Shown here piece after piece: positions 44,210 to 52,072 of a DNA stretch of 64,000 bases. Position numbers and translations under genes: made by a program. Under the pieces are notes generated by a model that saw nothing but the letters and a program-made list of their open reading frames with translations, did no database searches and was not told the origin of the DNA. The stretch comes from JBBRQP01 sp038226175 (GTDB taxonomy: Bacteria; Cyanobacteriota; Cyanobacteriia; Gloeobacterales; Anthocerotibacteraceae): the NCBI GenBank assembly GCA_038226175.1, contig JBBRQP010000005.1, forward strand, positions 1 to 64,000. Reading direction: 5' to 3'. Numbering within the stretch: the first letter of the stretch is position 1; every line of letters starts with the position of its first letter.

Positions 44210-44890
44210 ATGCCTACCCCCCACCAACAATTCTGGCAATGTTTACCCGTGATCTATGGTTCCGGCTCTGAACATATGCAGCGTGACCTTGACCTACTCG
44301 ATAAACATCAACAAGGCCTGATTCCCTCAACTTTTTATCTTTCGGTATGGACTCCCGCAGCTCTGTCAGTGGGCTATCATCAGCAAAATTTGCGTGCGGA
44401 CTGGCATAAGCTAACGCCTATCCGTCGTCCAACCGGGGGGCGTGCAGTTTGGCACGGTGGCGATATCACCTATACCTTGGTGACTTCCGGGCTGAGGGGT
44501 AATTTAGTTGAGACCTATCAGCAACTTTCGAGTATCCTGATTCAGGCTTTTGCTCAGCTTGGCGTTAGCCTAGATTATGGCGGGGGCGATCCGGATTATC
44601 GGGGACAAACCGCTTGTTTTGCACAACCAACGGGTGCTGATCTGTGTTGGCAAGGTTACAAAGTGATTGGTTCGGCGCAATTACGACGCGGTCAGGCAAT
44701 TTTACAGCAGGGATCAATCCTGCTGGAGCCTGATTACCGTTTTTTACAAGAGCTTTTTCCGGATACTGACTTACCGATTCGCGGTCTTCAGGAAATCCTG
44801 GGCTATACACCCCACCCACAAGCAATGCGCCGGGTCATAGCCCAGAGCATTGCTGAGGTTTTACAAACCGAAGTGAGCTGGGTCATTTAA
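44210..44890 (+). CDS. Lipoate-protein ligase A-like protein
   Basis: The 226-residue protein belongs to the biotin/lipoate ligase fold. The substrate loop is IRRPTGGRAVWHGGDITYTLV, and the invariant Lys is in WQGYKVIGSAQLRR. Proteins of this type attach lipoate or octanoate to the E2 subunits and GcvH. Whether it is a ligase or an octanoyltransferase cannot be told. The ATG at 44210 follows an AT-rich stretch. Its last four bases overlap the convergent bcp gene. Confidence 0.85.
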   Translation: MPTPHQQFWQCLPVIYGSGSEHMQRDLDLLDKHQQGLIPSTFYLSVWTPAALSVGYHQQNLRADWHKLTPIRRPTGGRAVWHGGDITYTLVTSGLRGNLVETYQQLSSILIQAFAQLGVSLDYGGGDPDYRGQTACFAQPTGADLCWQGYKVIGSAQLRRGQAILQQGSILLEPDYRFLQELFPDTDLPIRGLQEILGYTPHPQAMRRVIAQSIAEVLQTEVSWVI

Positions 44891-45321
44891 CCAACAGCAG
44901 CGAGAATATCCTCGGCATGGGTAGCCGTGTTGACTGTGGTGTAGACCTGTTGGATCAGGCCATCGGTGCCGATGATATAAGTAATACGTTTGGCATAGGC
45001 GCCACCGGAAGCATCGTAGGCTTCAGCGACTTTACCACCCACATCGGCGAGCAGGGGGAAGGGGAGATTAAATTTGGCACTAAAGGCTTGGTGAGAGGTT
45101 TCGTCATCCATGCTGACGCCAAATACTTTGATGCCTTTGGCTAAATACTGCTCCCAGTTATCCCGAAAACTACAGGCTTCTTTGGTGCAACCAGGGGTGT
45201 CATCTTTGGGGTAAAAGTACAAAACTACCATCTGACCCTTGAGGGCAGCAAGGCTTACGTTTTGACCATGGGTATCGTTAACGGTAAAATCTGGTGCTGG
45301 GGTGCCTACTGCTAAAGCCAT
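44887..45321 (-). CDS. bcp: Thioredoxin-dependent peroxiredoxin, Bcp/PrxQ type
   Basis: PrxQ reduces hydroperoxides using thioredoxin. The peroxidatic Cys is in YPKDDTPGCTKEACSFRD, and the second Cys five residues later is the resolving one of the alpha-2 class. The C-terminal AKRITYIIGTDGLI is typical. The ATG at 45321 (MALAVGTPAPDF) matches the family start, giving 144 residues; the frame runs on to 45375 without family sequence. Confidence 0.95.
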   Translation of the reverse strand: MALAVGTPAPDFTVNDTHGQNVSLAALKGQMVVLYFYPKDDTPGCTKEACSFRDNWEQYLAKGIKVFGVSMDDETSHQAFSAKFNLPFPLLADVGGKVAEAYDASGGAYAKRITYIIGTDGLIQQVYTTVNTATHAEDILAAVG

Positions 45322-45400
45322 GTCCGCCTCGTGTGTGCTGTCTCTATGGTGAGCGGGAAACCTAGGTTGTGTCAAGGTATACCAATTAGCAAATGAGTGT

Positions 45401-45577
45401 TTATACTCTTTTCGTTTGCATAGTCAGCCCCCCCGCCCCATAAATGGGGAGCTAAAACCAGCTAATACTTGGTTTGGATACCTGAGCTTAGAGTCAAAGG
45501 AGAGTTAACGCTTTATTTCTAAAAGTGTAGCTTTCCCCAAGAGTGCCCTGGCTCCCCATTTATGGGGCGGGGGGGCT
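45401..45577. repeat. MITE-like repeat, copy A, with 27-bp perfect terminal inverted repeats
   Basis: The core is 152 bases (45426-45577). Its ends, 45426-45452 and 45551-45577, are perfect 27-bp inverted repeats of the form AG-C7-G-CCCC-ATAAAT-GGGG-AGC, each with an inner CCCCATAAATGGGG palindrome. The outer left flank 45401-45425 is shared with copy B at 49.0 kb (22 of 25 bases). The core interior also matches copy B but in opposite orientation. There is no open reading frame and no obvious target duplication. It ends 4 bases from the dinG-type stop codon. Confidence 0.85.
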
Positions 45578-45581
45578 TGAG

Positions 45582-47456
45582 CTAACGCAAATACTTGGCA
45601 AATAATTCAGGATCAAACCTATGGGTAAGCTGCGCTGAGGGTAAACTTCTTAGGAGTTTTTTACCGTAGCCTTTATTCGTCAAACGCGGATCAAGTAATG
45701 TGACAATACCGCGATCCGTCGTCGTGCGAATCAGGCGACCAAAGCCTTGTTTGAGCCGTAATGCCGCATGGGGTAAAGCTAATTCTTCAAACCAAGAACG
45801 GTTGAGTTGCGATTTCAATTGTTCACAGCGCGCATCATAGACCGGATCACCAGGACTCTGAAATGGCAGGCGGTCAATAATTACCATTGATAATTGAGAA
45901 CCCGTGATTGAAATGCCTTCCCACAAGGAGTTAACCCCAAATAGAACCGGGTTAGGTGTCGTCAAAAACCAATCTAGCAAAGCCCGTTTACTGCTTTGAT
46001 CTTGATTTTTACAAGGCCATTTTACTTGCTGAGAAACTAATCCATACACCTCAAGCATAGCTTTATTGGAAGTAAACAGAACAAACGCTCGTCCCTGACT
46101 AAGATTAAGTAGATCAGCTACTTCTTGGGCAACTGCTTGATTATAGATATTTTCTGATGGCAATGGTAGATGTTTTGGCACATAAAGTAGACATTGTTCA
46201 TCATAATTAAACGGACTATCTAGCTGGACTTCTAGGGCTTGTGCTGTTTTTAAGCCAACTTGTTGACGAAAATAATTAAAAGGGTCTTGACTCAGGGCAC
46301 TCAAGGTTGCACTCATAAAAATCACTGTCGGACTATCACTACTAAACAACCAGTTTTGTAAAACAGGAGCTACATCAAGAGGCGTACTCAGCAGGGCAGT
46401 TTTTAACTCGCGCCCTTGTTTATTACCTTCAATATGTACCCAGTTGATTAACTCACGATTGCGCGCATTGTGGGTCAGGTGATCTAAATGATTACAATAG
46501 CCTGTTAGTGTTTGTAAAATTTTTTCCTGACGCATTTGCTTTTCAGTATCTGATCCGGCGATAGGCTGCTGTAGATGCTCACGCAGTTTATCTAACCGCT
46601 GAAAAAGTGGAATTAAATTAACATAATCAGGACTAAACGGACGGTCATTTGTGCCATTTACTAGTAAGTCCATAAAGATTTTTTGAGCTTCCGTCTCTAT
46701 TTCATTGGTATAAATTTGCAGCTCGCCAAAATGTTTGCGTACCCGACGTAATAAATGGCGTATCCCAAAATTGCTGATTTCACTAGTAAAGGCATTGGTA
46801 GCGTAGTCATAAAACTGGTGGGCTTCATCAACAATCAGCAGGTCATAGGGCGGTAAAAGACTACCTCCTGTGAGATGATCAGCCATCAACAGCGCATGAT
46901 TGACAATCAAAACATCAGCTTTTTCTAACTCGCGGCGAGCAGAGAAATACTTGCAATCTTGATAGTAACTACAGCTTTTGCCGAGACAATCATCCGCATC
47001 CGACTTGATATCTTCCCAGATTTCACTACTGGGCAAGCGCGGTAATTCTGCCCAATCACCAGTTTCACTGCCATAAGCCCAATCCCGCAGCTCGGGTGGT
47101 GCCAAAAGCGATTGCTCTAGGCGACGCAGGGACACGTAATGACGACGACCCTTGACGAGATAAGCCGTAAATTTGCCCAGGGCTTTTTGGAGAACAGGGA
47201 TATCGCTTTGCAAATATTGATCCTGTAAGGCAATCGTTGCCGTAGCAATAACAACCCGTTTACCGCTCAGTAAGGCAGGAACTAACCCAGCAAAAGACTT
47301 ACCTACACCCGTTGGGGCTTCACAGACCGCAGGCAAACGCTCCGCAAACGCCCGTTCAATGGTGCGGGCAAGATCCAGTTGGGCTTGGCGGACTTCATAA
47401 CCGGGTAAGACTTGTTGTAGGCGATCAAAGGCAGCAGTAAGGGTTAATTTTTTCAT
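45582..47456 (-). CDS. DinG/XPD-family ATP-dependent helicase
   Basis: This 624-residue superfamily 2 helicase has Walker A EAPTGVGKSFA, the DEAH box in LLIVDEAHQFYDYA, motif III FMSATLSAL, and the late motifs GVNSLWEGISITG and RLKQGFGRLIR. DinG-type enzymes carry a 4Fe-4S cluster on four Cys. Three are present (C157, C162 and C168), but the first, in the usual GRxNYxC motif, is Ser109 (GRRHYVS). The protein probably unwinds DNA with 5'-3' polarity in repair. It lies between two copies of a short repeat. Confidence 0.88.
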   Translation of the reverse strand: MKKLTLTAAFDRLQQVLPGYEVRQAQLDLARTIERAFAERLPAVCEAPTGVGKSFAGLVPALLSGKRVVIATATIALQDQYLQSDIPVLQKALGKFTAYLVKGRRHYVSLRRLEQSLLAPPELRDWAYGSETGDWAELPRLPSSEIWEDIKSDADDCLGKSCSYYQDCKYFSARRELEKADVLIVNHALLMADHLTGGSLLPPYDLLIVDEAHQFYDYATNAFTSEISNFGIRHLLRRVRKHFGELQIYTNEIETEAQKIFMDLLVNGTNDRPFSPDYVNLIPLFQRLDKLREHLQQPIAGSDTEKQMRQEKILQTLTGYCNHLDHLTHNARNRELINWVHIEGNKQGRELKTALLSTPLDVAPVLQNWLFSSDSPTVIFMSATLSALSQDPFNYFRQQVGLKTAQALEVQLDSPFNYDEQCLLYVPKHLPLPSENIYNQAVAQEVADLLNLSQGRAFVLFTSNKAMLEVYGLVSQQVKWPCKNQDQSSKRALLDWFLTTPNPVLFGVNSLWEGISITGSQLSMVIIDRLPFQSPGDPVYDARCEQLKSQLNRSWFEELALPHAALRLKQGFGRLIRTTTDRGIVTLLDPRLTNKGYGKKLLRSLPSAQLTHRFDPELFAKYLR

Positions 47457-47524
47457 CCGTGACTCAGTAACCCTCTAATTTTAGTCCGCCCGTGCTCCGC
47501 CAATATGCTTATTATGAAGATGCT

Positions 47525-48946
47525 TTAATTTTTAACCCTCACCCGATAGCTTAGGATCGCCGTGCCATCAGCCGCCACAGGGACGGTAAACTTAGCTGCG
47601 AAAGCACTAGTTTTTTCCCACTTAAATGAGGAAGAGATCACATCCCAATCACCGTTAATTGGTTCATTAATAGTAACGGTAATTGGTTCGCTTTTGCGAT
47701 TACGTAAGGTGATTTCGTAGGCATATTCGTAAGTGCTGTTTTTGAGAGCTTGATAATCTGTTTGTTTACGTTCAGCGACGATATCGAAGGCTTCGCCCAC
47801 TCTGACGGTTACTGTTTCATCTTTGGGGGTGTGGTCGATGCGGTCTTCACCAATGAATTGTTGCCCGCCTTTACTATCAGATTTATAGAGGCGTACGATA
47901 CCAGCAGGTAAAGGTTGACCAAGATTATTCTTTTGACTATTAACCAGTTGAATCGAAACCGCTACTTTCTCTTTGATCGGGACACCGGGTTGATTGTAAC
48001 CACGATAATAACCCGATTGTCCCGAGAGGGTAAAGAGCTTGTGAATGCTAATACCCTGAGCTTCTAGTAAGCTAATTTGCTTAGTTTGATTATTTTTGAG
48101 CGTAGTCGGACGTTGCAGCGTATAAAGATGATATTCAAAAAGGTTTTCTTGTTGAAATTGTTGTGCACTATCTGACATGCTTCTTTTCGCAACATTTGAG
48201 AGTATATCTACAGGTTGATTATCTACCCGATTCACATCACCCGCAACTAACTGTAACTGAGCATTTTTATACTCCGTGCCACTTTTATTATCTATTGTTA
48301 CCCAACCCGTAAGATCAGCCTGAGTATCCTTAGCATTAATTAACAAAACATAATCAGCCTGCCAATCAAGATTATCGGTTAGATAAGAGACCTCGACATT
48401 TTGAGATGCAGGGTTTTCATTACTAAGTTGCCAAATCAACGTCGGTTTAGCAATCAGACTTTCAGGCAACTGCGGGAAGCGTATTTCAGCGATATTAACA
48501 GGATTAATGACGATTTGGTTACCAATTTGCCAGACCGCACCTTCATTATTAGACAATAATACGGCATCTGTTGGGGTTAGTTTCTCAGTACCATTATCTG
48601 TTTGCTTAAGGACTAGGACTAGCTTTTTACCAACATATTTATCTAATAACTTTGCTGGAGAAAGTAAATCATACTCATAATTTTGTTCGAGAACGTTAAG
48701 GGCTTGAGGGCTAGTTAATGACTTGATATGCACGGTCTTAGGATTGATCTTTTCAGCAACACCCATAAATTTTAAGGACTGCTCTCCCGAGGGAATTTGT
48801 AGAGCGCGCACTTCCCGAATCAAACCAATATTGGAGTTATACACTGTCACAAAGAGAGATTTTTGCGTATCTGGTGTACTGGTATAGACCTCAGCATTCA
48901 CGGCGGTACTCATCAGCAGTAAACTCAATAGGGCAAGACGCTTCAT
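47525..48946 (-). CDS. Secreted DUF4139-domain protein
   Basis: A signal peptide (MKRLALLSLLLMSTAVNA) precedes a long beta-rich protein of 473 residues. The first part resembles the N-terminal region of DUF4139 proteins (VYNSNIGLIREVRALQIPSG), and the second part has WQADYVLLIN, LTGWVTIDNKSGTEYKNAQLQLVAGDV and the late RNRKSEPITVTINEPINGDW. Such proteins are exported and of unknown function. The ATG at 48946 begins the signal peptide. No partner gene is close: the dinG-type gene is 68 bases downstream. Confidence 0.8.
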   Translation of the reverse strand: MKRLALLSLLLMSTAVNAEVYTSTPDTQKSLFVTVYNSNIGLIREVRALQIPSGEQSLKFMGVAEKINPKTVHIKSLTSPQALNVLEQNYEYDLLSPAKLLDKYVGKKLVLVLKQTDNGTEKLTPTDAVLLSNNEGAVWQIGNQIVINPVNIAEIRFPQLPESLIAKPTLIWQLSNENPASQNVEVSYLTDNLDWQADYVLLINAKDTQADLTGWVTIDNKSGTEYKNAQLQLVAGDVNRVDNQPVDILSNVAKRSMSDSAQQFQQENLFEYHLYTLQRPTTLKNNQTKQISLLEAQGISIHKLFTLSGQSGYYRGYNQPGVPIKEKVAVSIQLVNSQKNNLGQPLPAGIVRLYKSDSKGGQQFIGEDRIDHTPKDETVTVRVGEAFDIVAERKQTDYQALKNSTYEYAYEITLRNRKSEPITVTINEPINGDWDVISSSFKWEKTSAFAAKFTVPVAADGTAILSYRVRVKN

Positions 48947-49014
48947 TCATGACACTCCAAGGGTCTACTTGATATGATATCAATTTTGAAGGAGCAGACC
49001 TATGACACTTGAAC

Positions 49015-49177
49015 TTATACTCTTTCCGTTTGAATCGTCAGCCCCCCCGCCCCATAAATGGGGAGCCAAGGCACTCTTAGAGTAAGTTACACTTGCAGCA
49101 CTAAAGCGTTAACTCTCTTTGGTATCCAAACCAAGTATTAGCTGGTTTTAGCTCCCCATTTATGGGGCGGGGGGGCT
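49015..49177. repeat. MITE-like repeat, copy B, core inverted relative to copy A
   Basis: The core is 138 bases (49040-49177) with perfect 27-bp terminal inverted repeats at 49040-49066 and 49151-49177, identical to those of copy A. The reverse complement of the interior aligns with copy A (TAAAACCAGCTAATACTTGG, GAGAGTTAACGCTTTA, AAGAGTGCC) and lacks about 14 bases. The left flank 49015-49039 matches the left flank of copy A in the same orientation. It fills most of the 301-base gap between 48947 and 49247. Confidence 0.85.
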
Positions 49178-49247
49178 TTCTCAGGGCATGGATGACTCAG
49201 CCTATCATTGACAGACCGACTCTCTTTTTAGGGGGTCATTTCAAACT

Positions 49248-50468
49248 CTATGCACTCTTGCGAATAGCATGCTCTAGCTCGGGGGCGAGGGCATGACCAC
49301 GGGCAAGGGAGCCAAGGGTCTTGAGGGTGAGTTTTAACTGCACGAGGGGGTTGGCAGGAACCACAGTTTTGTAGAGATAGCTATCGAAAGTCAGCCGCTG
49401 TACATCACGGTCATCGCAGAGTTCGACAAAGGCTTCGCGGCTCGCATCGTTGCGATAGAAGATGTTTTGTAGGATACCGAGCACTTTATAGGTCAGACCG
49501 TAGGCTTTATCCCAGCGACGCAGATATTCCTTGAGTTGAGCTTCTTCGGGATATTTACCCCCGGCGGTCAATTCAACCAGGAGTTCCGCCGCCATCCGTC
49601 CCGATTTGGCAGCAAAATAAATGCCTTCACCGGAGGATTTGGTCACGTATCCCGCTGCATCACCGACGAGCATCACCCGGTCTACCACCCGCCGAGGACG
49701 AGGGCATTCGGGTAAGGGATGGGCTTCAATTTTAATGATCTCGCCGCCTTCAATTTTGGTACCCGCCCGTCGCCGCAGATAATTTTGCATCGTCGGTACG
49801 CCGTGCTTGTTGGGAATCATCGTGCCAGTGCCGACAGCCACATGGTCAGATTTAGGAAAAATCCAGGCATAAAAGTCTGGGGACACATCACCACCAAGGT
49901 ACATCTCAGCGCGGTCTTCGTAGTAAGCCATCTTATCAGCAGGCAATTTGATGCGCTCTTGGTAGGCAATGGCATAGGGAACATCACCCGCATCAATCGC
50001 CTTAGCGACCTTGGAGTGAAAGCCATCAGCACCAATTACGTAATCAACTTGGATAGTTTTGGTCTCGCCAGTTTTGAGGCGATAGGTGAGTTCGTTCGGA
50101 TGTCCAACTTTAAGCTCGACGAGTACGGCTTCGATTAAATTTGCACCACAGCTCGCGGCCCGTTCACGCATGAAACGATCCAGGACTTCACGCCGACACA
50201 TGCCGATATATTCACCTTGATTGGGTAAATTAATATGAACATGATGGTTAGAAGGGGCGATCATCGTCATATTGCGGACTTGACGATCAATAATTGACTG
50301 CGGCAAGTCAAATTCTTTGACCATGCATAACGGAATCGCGCCGCCACAGGGTTTGCTATTATTAAGATTTTTTTCAAAAAGATAGGTCTCACATCCCGCT
50401 TTTGCCAAAACTTCTGCTGCACTCGAACCCGCCGGTCCGCCGCCCACTACTGCTACCCGAATCGTCAA
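49248..50468 (-). CDS. chlP: Geranylgeranyl diphosphate/chlorophyllide reductase ChlP
   Basis: ChlP reduces the geranylgeranyl chain to phytyl for chlorophyll and tocopherol. The FAD-binding motif VVGGGPAGSSAAEVL is at the N-terminus, followed by GGAIPLCMV. The second FAD motif is RVMLVGDAAGYVTKSSGEGIYFA. The length of 406 residues is normal. The start is a TTG at 50468, supported by GGAG eight bases upstream. It shares the phytyl branch with the tocopherol cyclase in this window. Confidence 0.95.
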   Translation of the reverse strand: MTIRVAVVGGGPAGSSAAEVLAKAGCETYLFEKNLNNSKPCGGAIPLCMVKEFDLPQSIIDRQVRNMTMIAPSNHHVHINLPNQGEYIGMCRREVLDRFMRERAASCGANLIEAVLVELKVGHPNELTYRLKTGETKTIQVDYVIGADGFHSKVAKAIDAGDVPYAIAYQERIKLPADKMAYYEDRAEMYLGGDVSPDFYAWIFPKSDHVAVGTGTMIPNKHGVPTMQNYLRRRAGTKIEGGEIIKIEAHPLPECPRPRRVVDRVMLVGDAAGYVTKSSGEGIYFAAKSGRMAAELLVELTAGGKYPEEAQLKEYLRRWDKAYGLTYKVLGILQNIFYRNDASREAFVELCDDRDVQRLTFDSYLYKTVVPANPLVQLKLTLKTLGSLARGHALAPELEHAIRKSA

Positions 50469-50594
50469 GGTTTTGCTCCAGTCTCTAGGTTTGCATTTTA
50501 ACTCGGCGATTGAGATTGGACAAGTTTTATTGCCCTGTGTAAATATATTACTTCGCTTGGGCGCTTATAACACCGTCCTGTTAATGATTAGCAA

Positions 50595-50814
50595 ATGCTG
50601 GGCAACCACAACGGGAGGATCTACCAAAAGATACCGAATCAGCTGCAAGATAAAGGCTATGAAGAAGCAGCAAGGTGCGTCCAGATACGAAGGTTTAGAT
50701 CACTATCACCGTGAAAATCCTAGCTTGACAGGAAAAACAGATTTTTACTTGAGTAAGAATGGTAACCTAGTTCCTCGCGGTAGTGATGCCTCCCACCTTT
50801 ACCCGGTGCGTTAA
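50595..50814 (+). pseudogene. C-terminal remnant of a polymorphic-toxin-like protein
   Basis: From about 50680 one frame encodes EGLDHYHRENPSLTGKTD, then FYLSKNGNLVPRGSDASHLYP and a stop. The HYHxxNP, YLSKNGN and SDASHLYP blocks resemble the tails of RHS/colicin-like secreted toxins, which often end in S-N/D-A-S-H-I/L-Y-P. The preceding segment (MLGNHNGRIYQKIPNQLQDKGY, from 50595) fits in the next frame, so a frameshift near 50675 is likely. No delivery domain or start is found upstream. The likely immunity gene follows two bases later. Confidence 0.45.
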
Positions 50815-50815
50815 C

Positions 50816-51154
50816 ATGATAAATTATAAAGATATCGATTTTGAAGATGCAACTGTTACCGCGATTATTCATAACAAAAAATCGGTTCAGCTCGAATTGG
50901 AAGAAGCAACATTATCAGATAATACAAAAGTTTCAGTAATAATTGATTTTAAGGGTATCCGACAACTATTAACTGATAATATCCCAGTAAATGAAATAAG
51001 CATGGTGTATCCTGATGGTGAAATGTTACATTTGTCTTTTGCCGATCATGTTGCAGAGCTGATTACCGAGTGGAATGAATTCACGAGTCATCATTCCATA
51101 ACAAGGTCATACAAAATTGAGTTCGATGATATGGACATTATTATAAAAAGTTGA
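50816..51154 (+). CDS. Small acidic protein, possible immunity protein
   Basis: The product is 112 residues from the ATG at 50816 (MINYKDIDFEDATVTAI), beta-strand rich with a C-terminal helix and strand, without signal or membrane segment. It has the look of a cytoplasmic immunity protein: an NxxFxDAxVxxI-like opening and VYPDGEMLHLSFADHV. It sits immediately downstream of a toxin-tail remnant, the usual toxin-immunity order. This is inference from context; I cannot name the family. Codon use looks more A+T-rich than its neighbours. Confidence 0.55.
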   Translation: MINYKDIDFEDATVTAIIHNKKSVQLELEEATLSDNTKVSVIIDFKGIRQLLTDNIPVNEISMVYPDGEMLHLSFADHVAELITEWNEFTSHHSITRSYKIEFDDMDIIIKS

Positions 51155-51289
51155 CTTCGCTTCTATGGCCTGAAGGGCATACTTTATTATTATTTTCCCA
51201 AAGTTTGGGGTATGGCTGATATTAGTTAATCATGTATACATTAGCTAGATATGGGTGCCATCATATCCATTTTGTTAGAGGAGAGTAAA

Positions 51290-51445
51290 TTTTTTAAGTG
51301 TAGTCACTGCGGTTGATATAGAGACCCCGATGTGAATAGTGCGCTTGACCTTTCTCGATTGGGACAGCTTGGAAATTGCGCAATTTTTGCTGCGAACGAT
51401 GTAATTACCGTGATCGCATTTGATTTATGGGAAGCAGCTCAATAA
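51290..51445 (+). pseudogene. TnpB zinc-ribbon remnant (IS200/IS605 type)
   Basis: The frame reads FFKCSHCG, then an in-frame TGA (51314-51316), then YRDPDVNSALDLSRLGQL. This matches the C-terminal zinc ribbon of TnpB-like transposases, FxCxxCGxxxDRDVNxAxN, with the second CxxC pair lost. Sequence after SRLGQL does not look like the family. It lies in the 382-base gap 51155-51536, where nothing else is recognisable. Confidence 0.4.
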
Positions 51446-51536
51446 TCCTAAAACTGATATGGACTGTCATGAGTCAGGCTAAAGTACGCACGCCAGCATC
51501 TATGAGAGAATAAAAAAGTATTCTTGAGTACCTCCG

Positions 51537-51998
51537 ATGAACTTGCTGCGGTTAACTTTGGGGCTGAGTATGTTGTGTGTAGGCTGCTATGCCACGACCG
51601 TCCAAGCCACGCCCACGAAAAAGCCTGCATCCACCACCATGACCAAAAAAGGATCTCCCGTGACCACAACCCCTTCCGGCCTTCAATACGAAGATTTGCG
51701 TATTGGAACTGGCGCAGCACCTAAAGCTGGACAAATTGTCGCTGTCAACTACGTCGGGACGCTACCTGATGGCAAAGAATTTGATAACTCCTACAAGCGC
51801 GGTGAGCCGATTAAATTTCACCTTGGCGGCGGCGAAGTGATCAAAGGTTGGGATGAAGGTTTGTCTACGATGAAAGTGGGTGGCAAGCGCAAACTCACCA
51901 TTCCGCCGAGCTTGGGCTATGGTGCCGCTGGGGCTGGTGGGGTAATTCCGCCTAATGCGACCTTGATTTTTGAAGTCGAACTCGTTAGTGCCAACTAA
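51537..51998 (+). CDS. Exported FKBP-type peptidyl-prolyl isomerase
   Basis: The 153-residue product begins with a signal segment (LLRLTLGLSMLCVGCYATTVQA). The CVGC could be an imperfect lipobox, or cleavage may follow the AxA-like VQA. The FKBP domain covers residues 40-153 with GQIVAVNYVGTLPDGKEFDNS, PIKFHLGGGEVIKGWDEGL, GGKRKLTIPPSLGYGA and PPNATLIFEVELV. The aromatic residues of the active site (Tyr, Asp, Trp, Tyr) are in place. It probably works in the periplasm or lumen-like space. Confidence 0.93.
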   Translation: MNLLRLTLGLSMLCVGCYATTVQATPTKKPASTTMTKKGSPVTTTPSGLQYEDLRIGTGAAPKAGQIVAVNYVGTLPDGKEFDNSYKRGEPIKFHLGGGEVIKGWDEGLSTMKVGGKRKLTIPPSLGYGAAGAGGVIPPNATLIFEVELVSAN

Positions 51999-52072
51999 CC
52001 ACACTGGTTAACTTCATTGAACGGCTCTTGGGTGCTCAGTCGCTTTCGCCCTAGCTCAGCCCCCAGAGTCGT

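Noticed and set aside
50473..50658. Rightward frame preceding the toxin-tail sequence
   Set aside because: It opens directly beyond the chlP start, contains its promoter region and has no toxin-like residues before about 50659; only the end of the frame looks coding.
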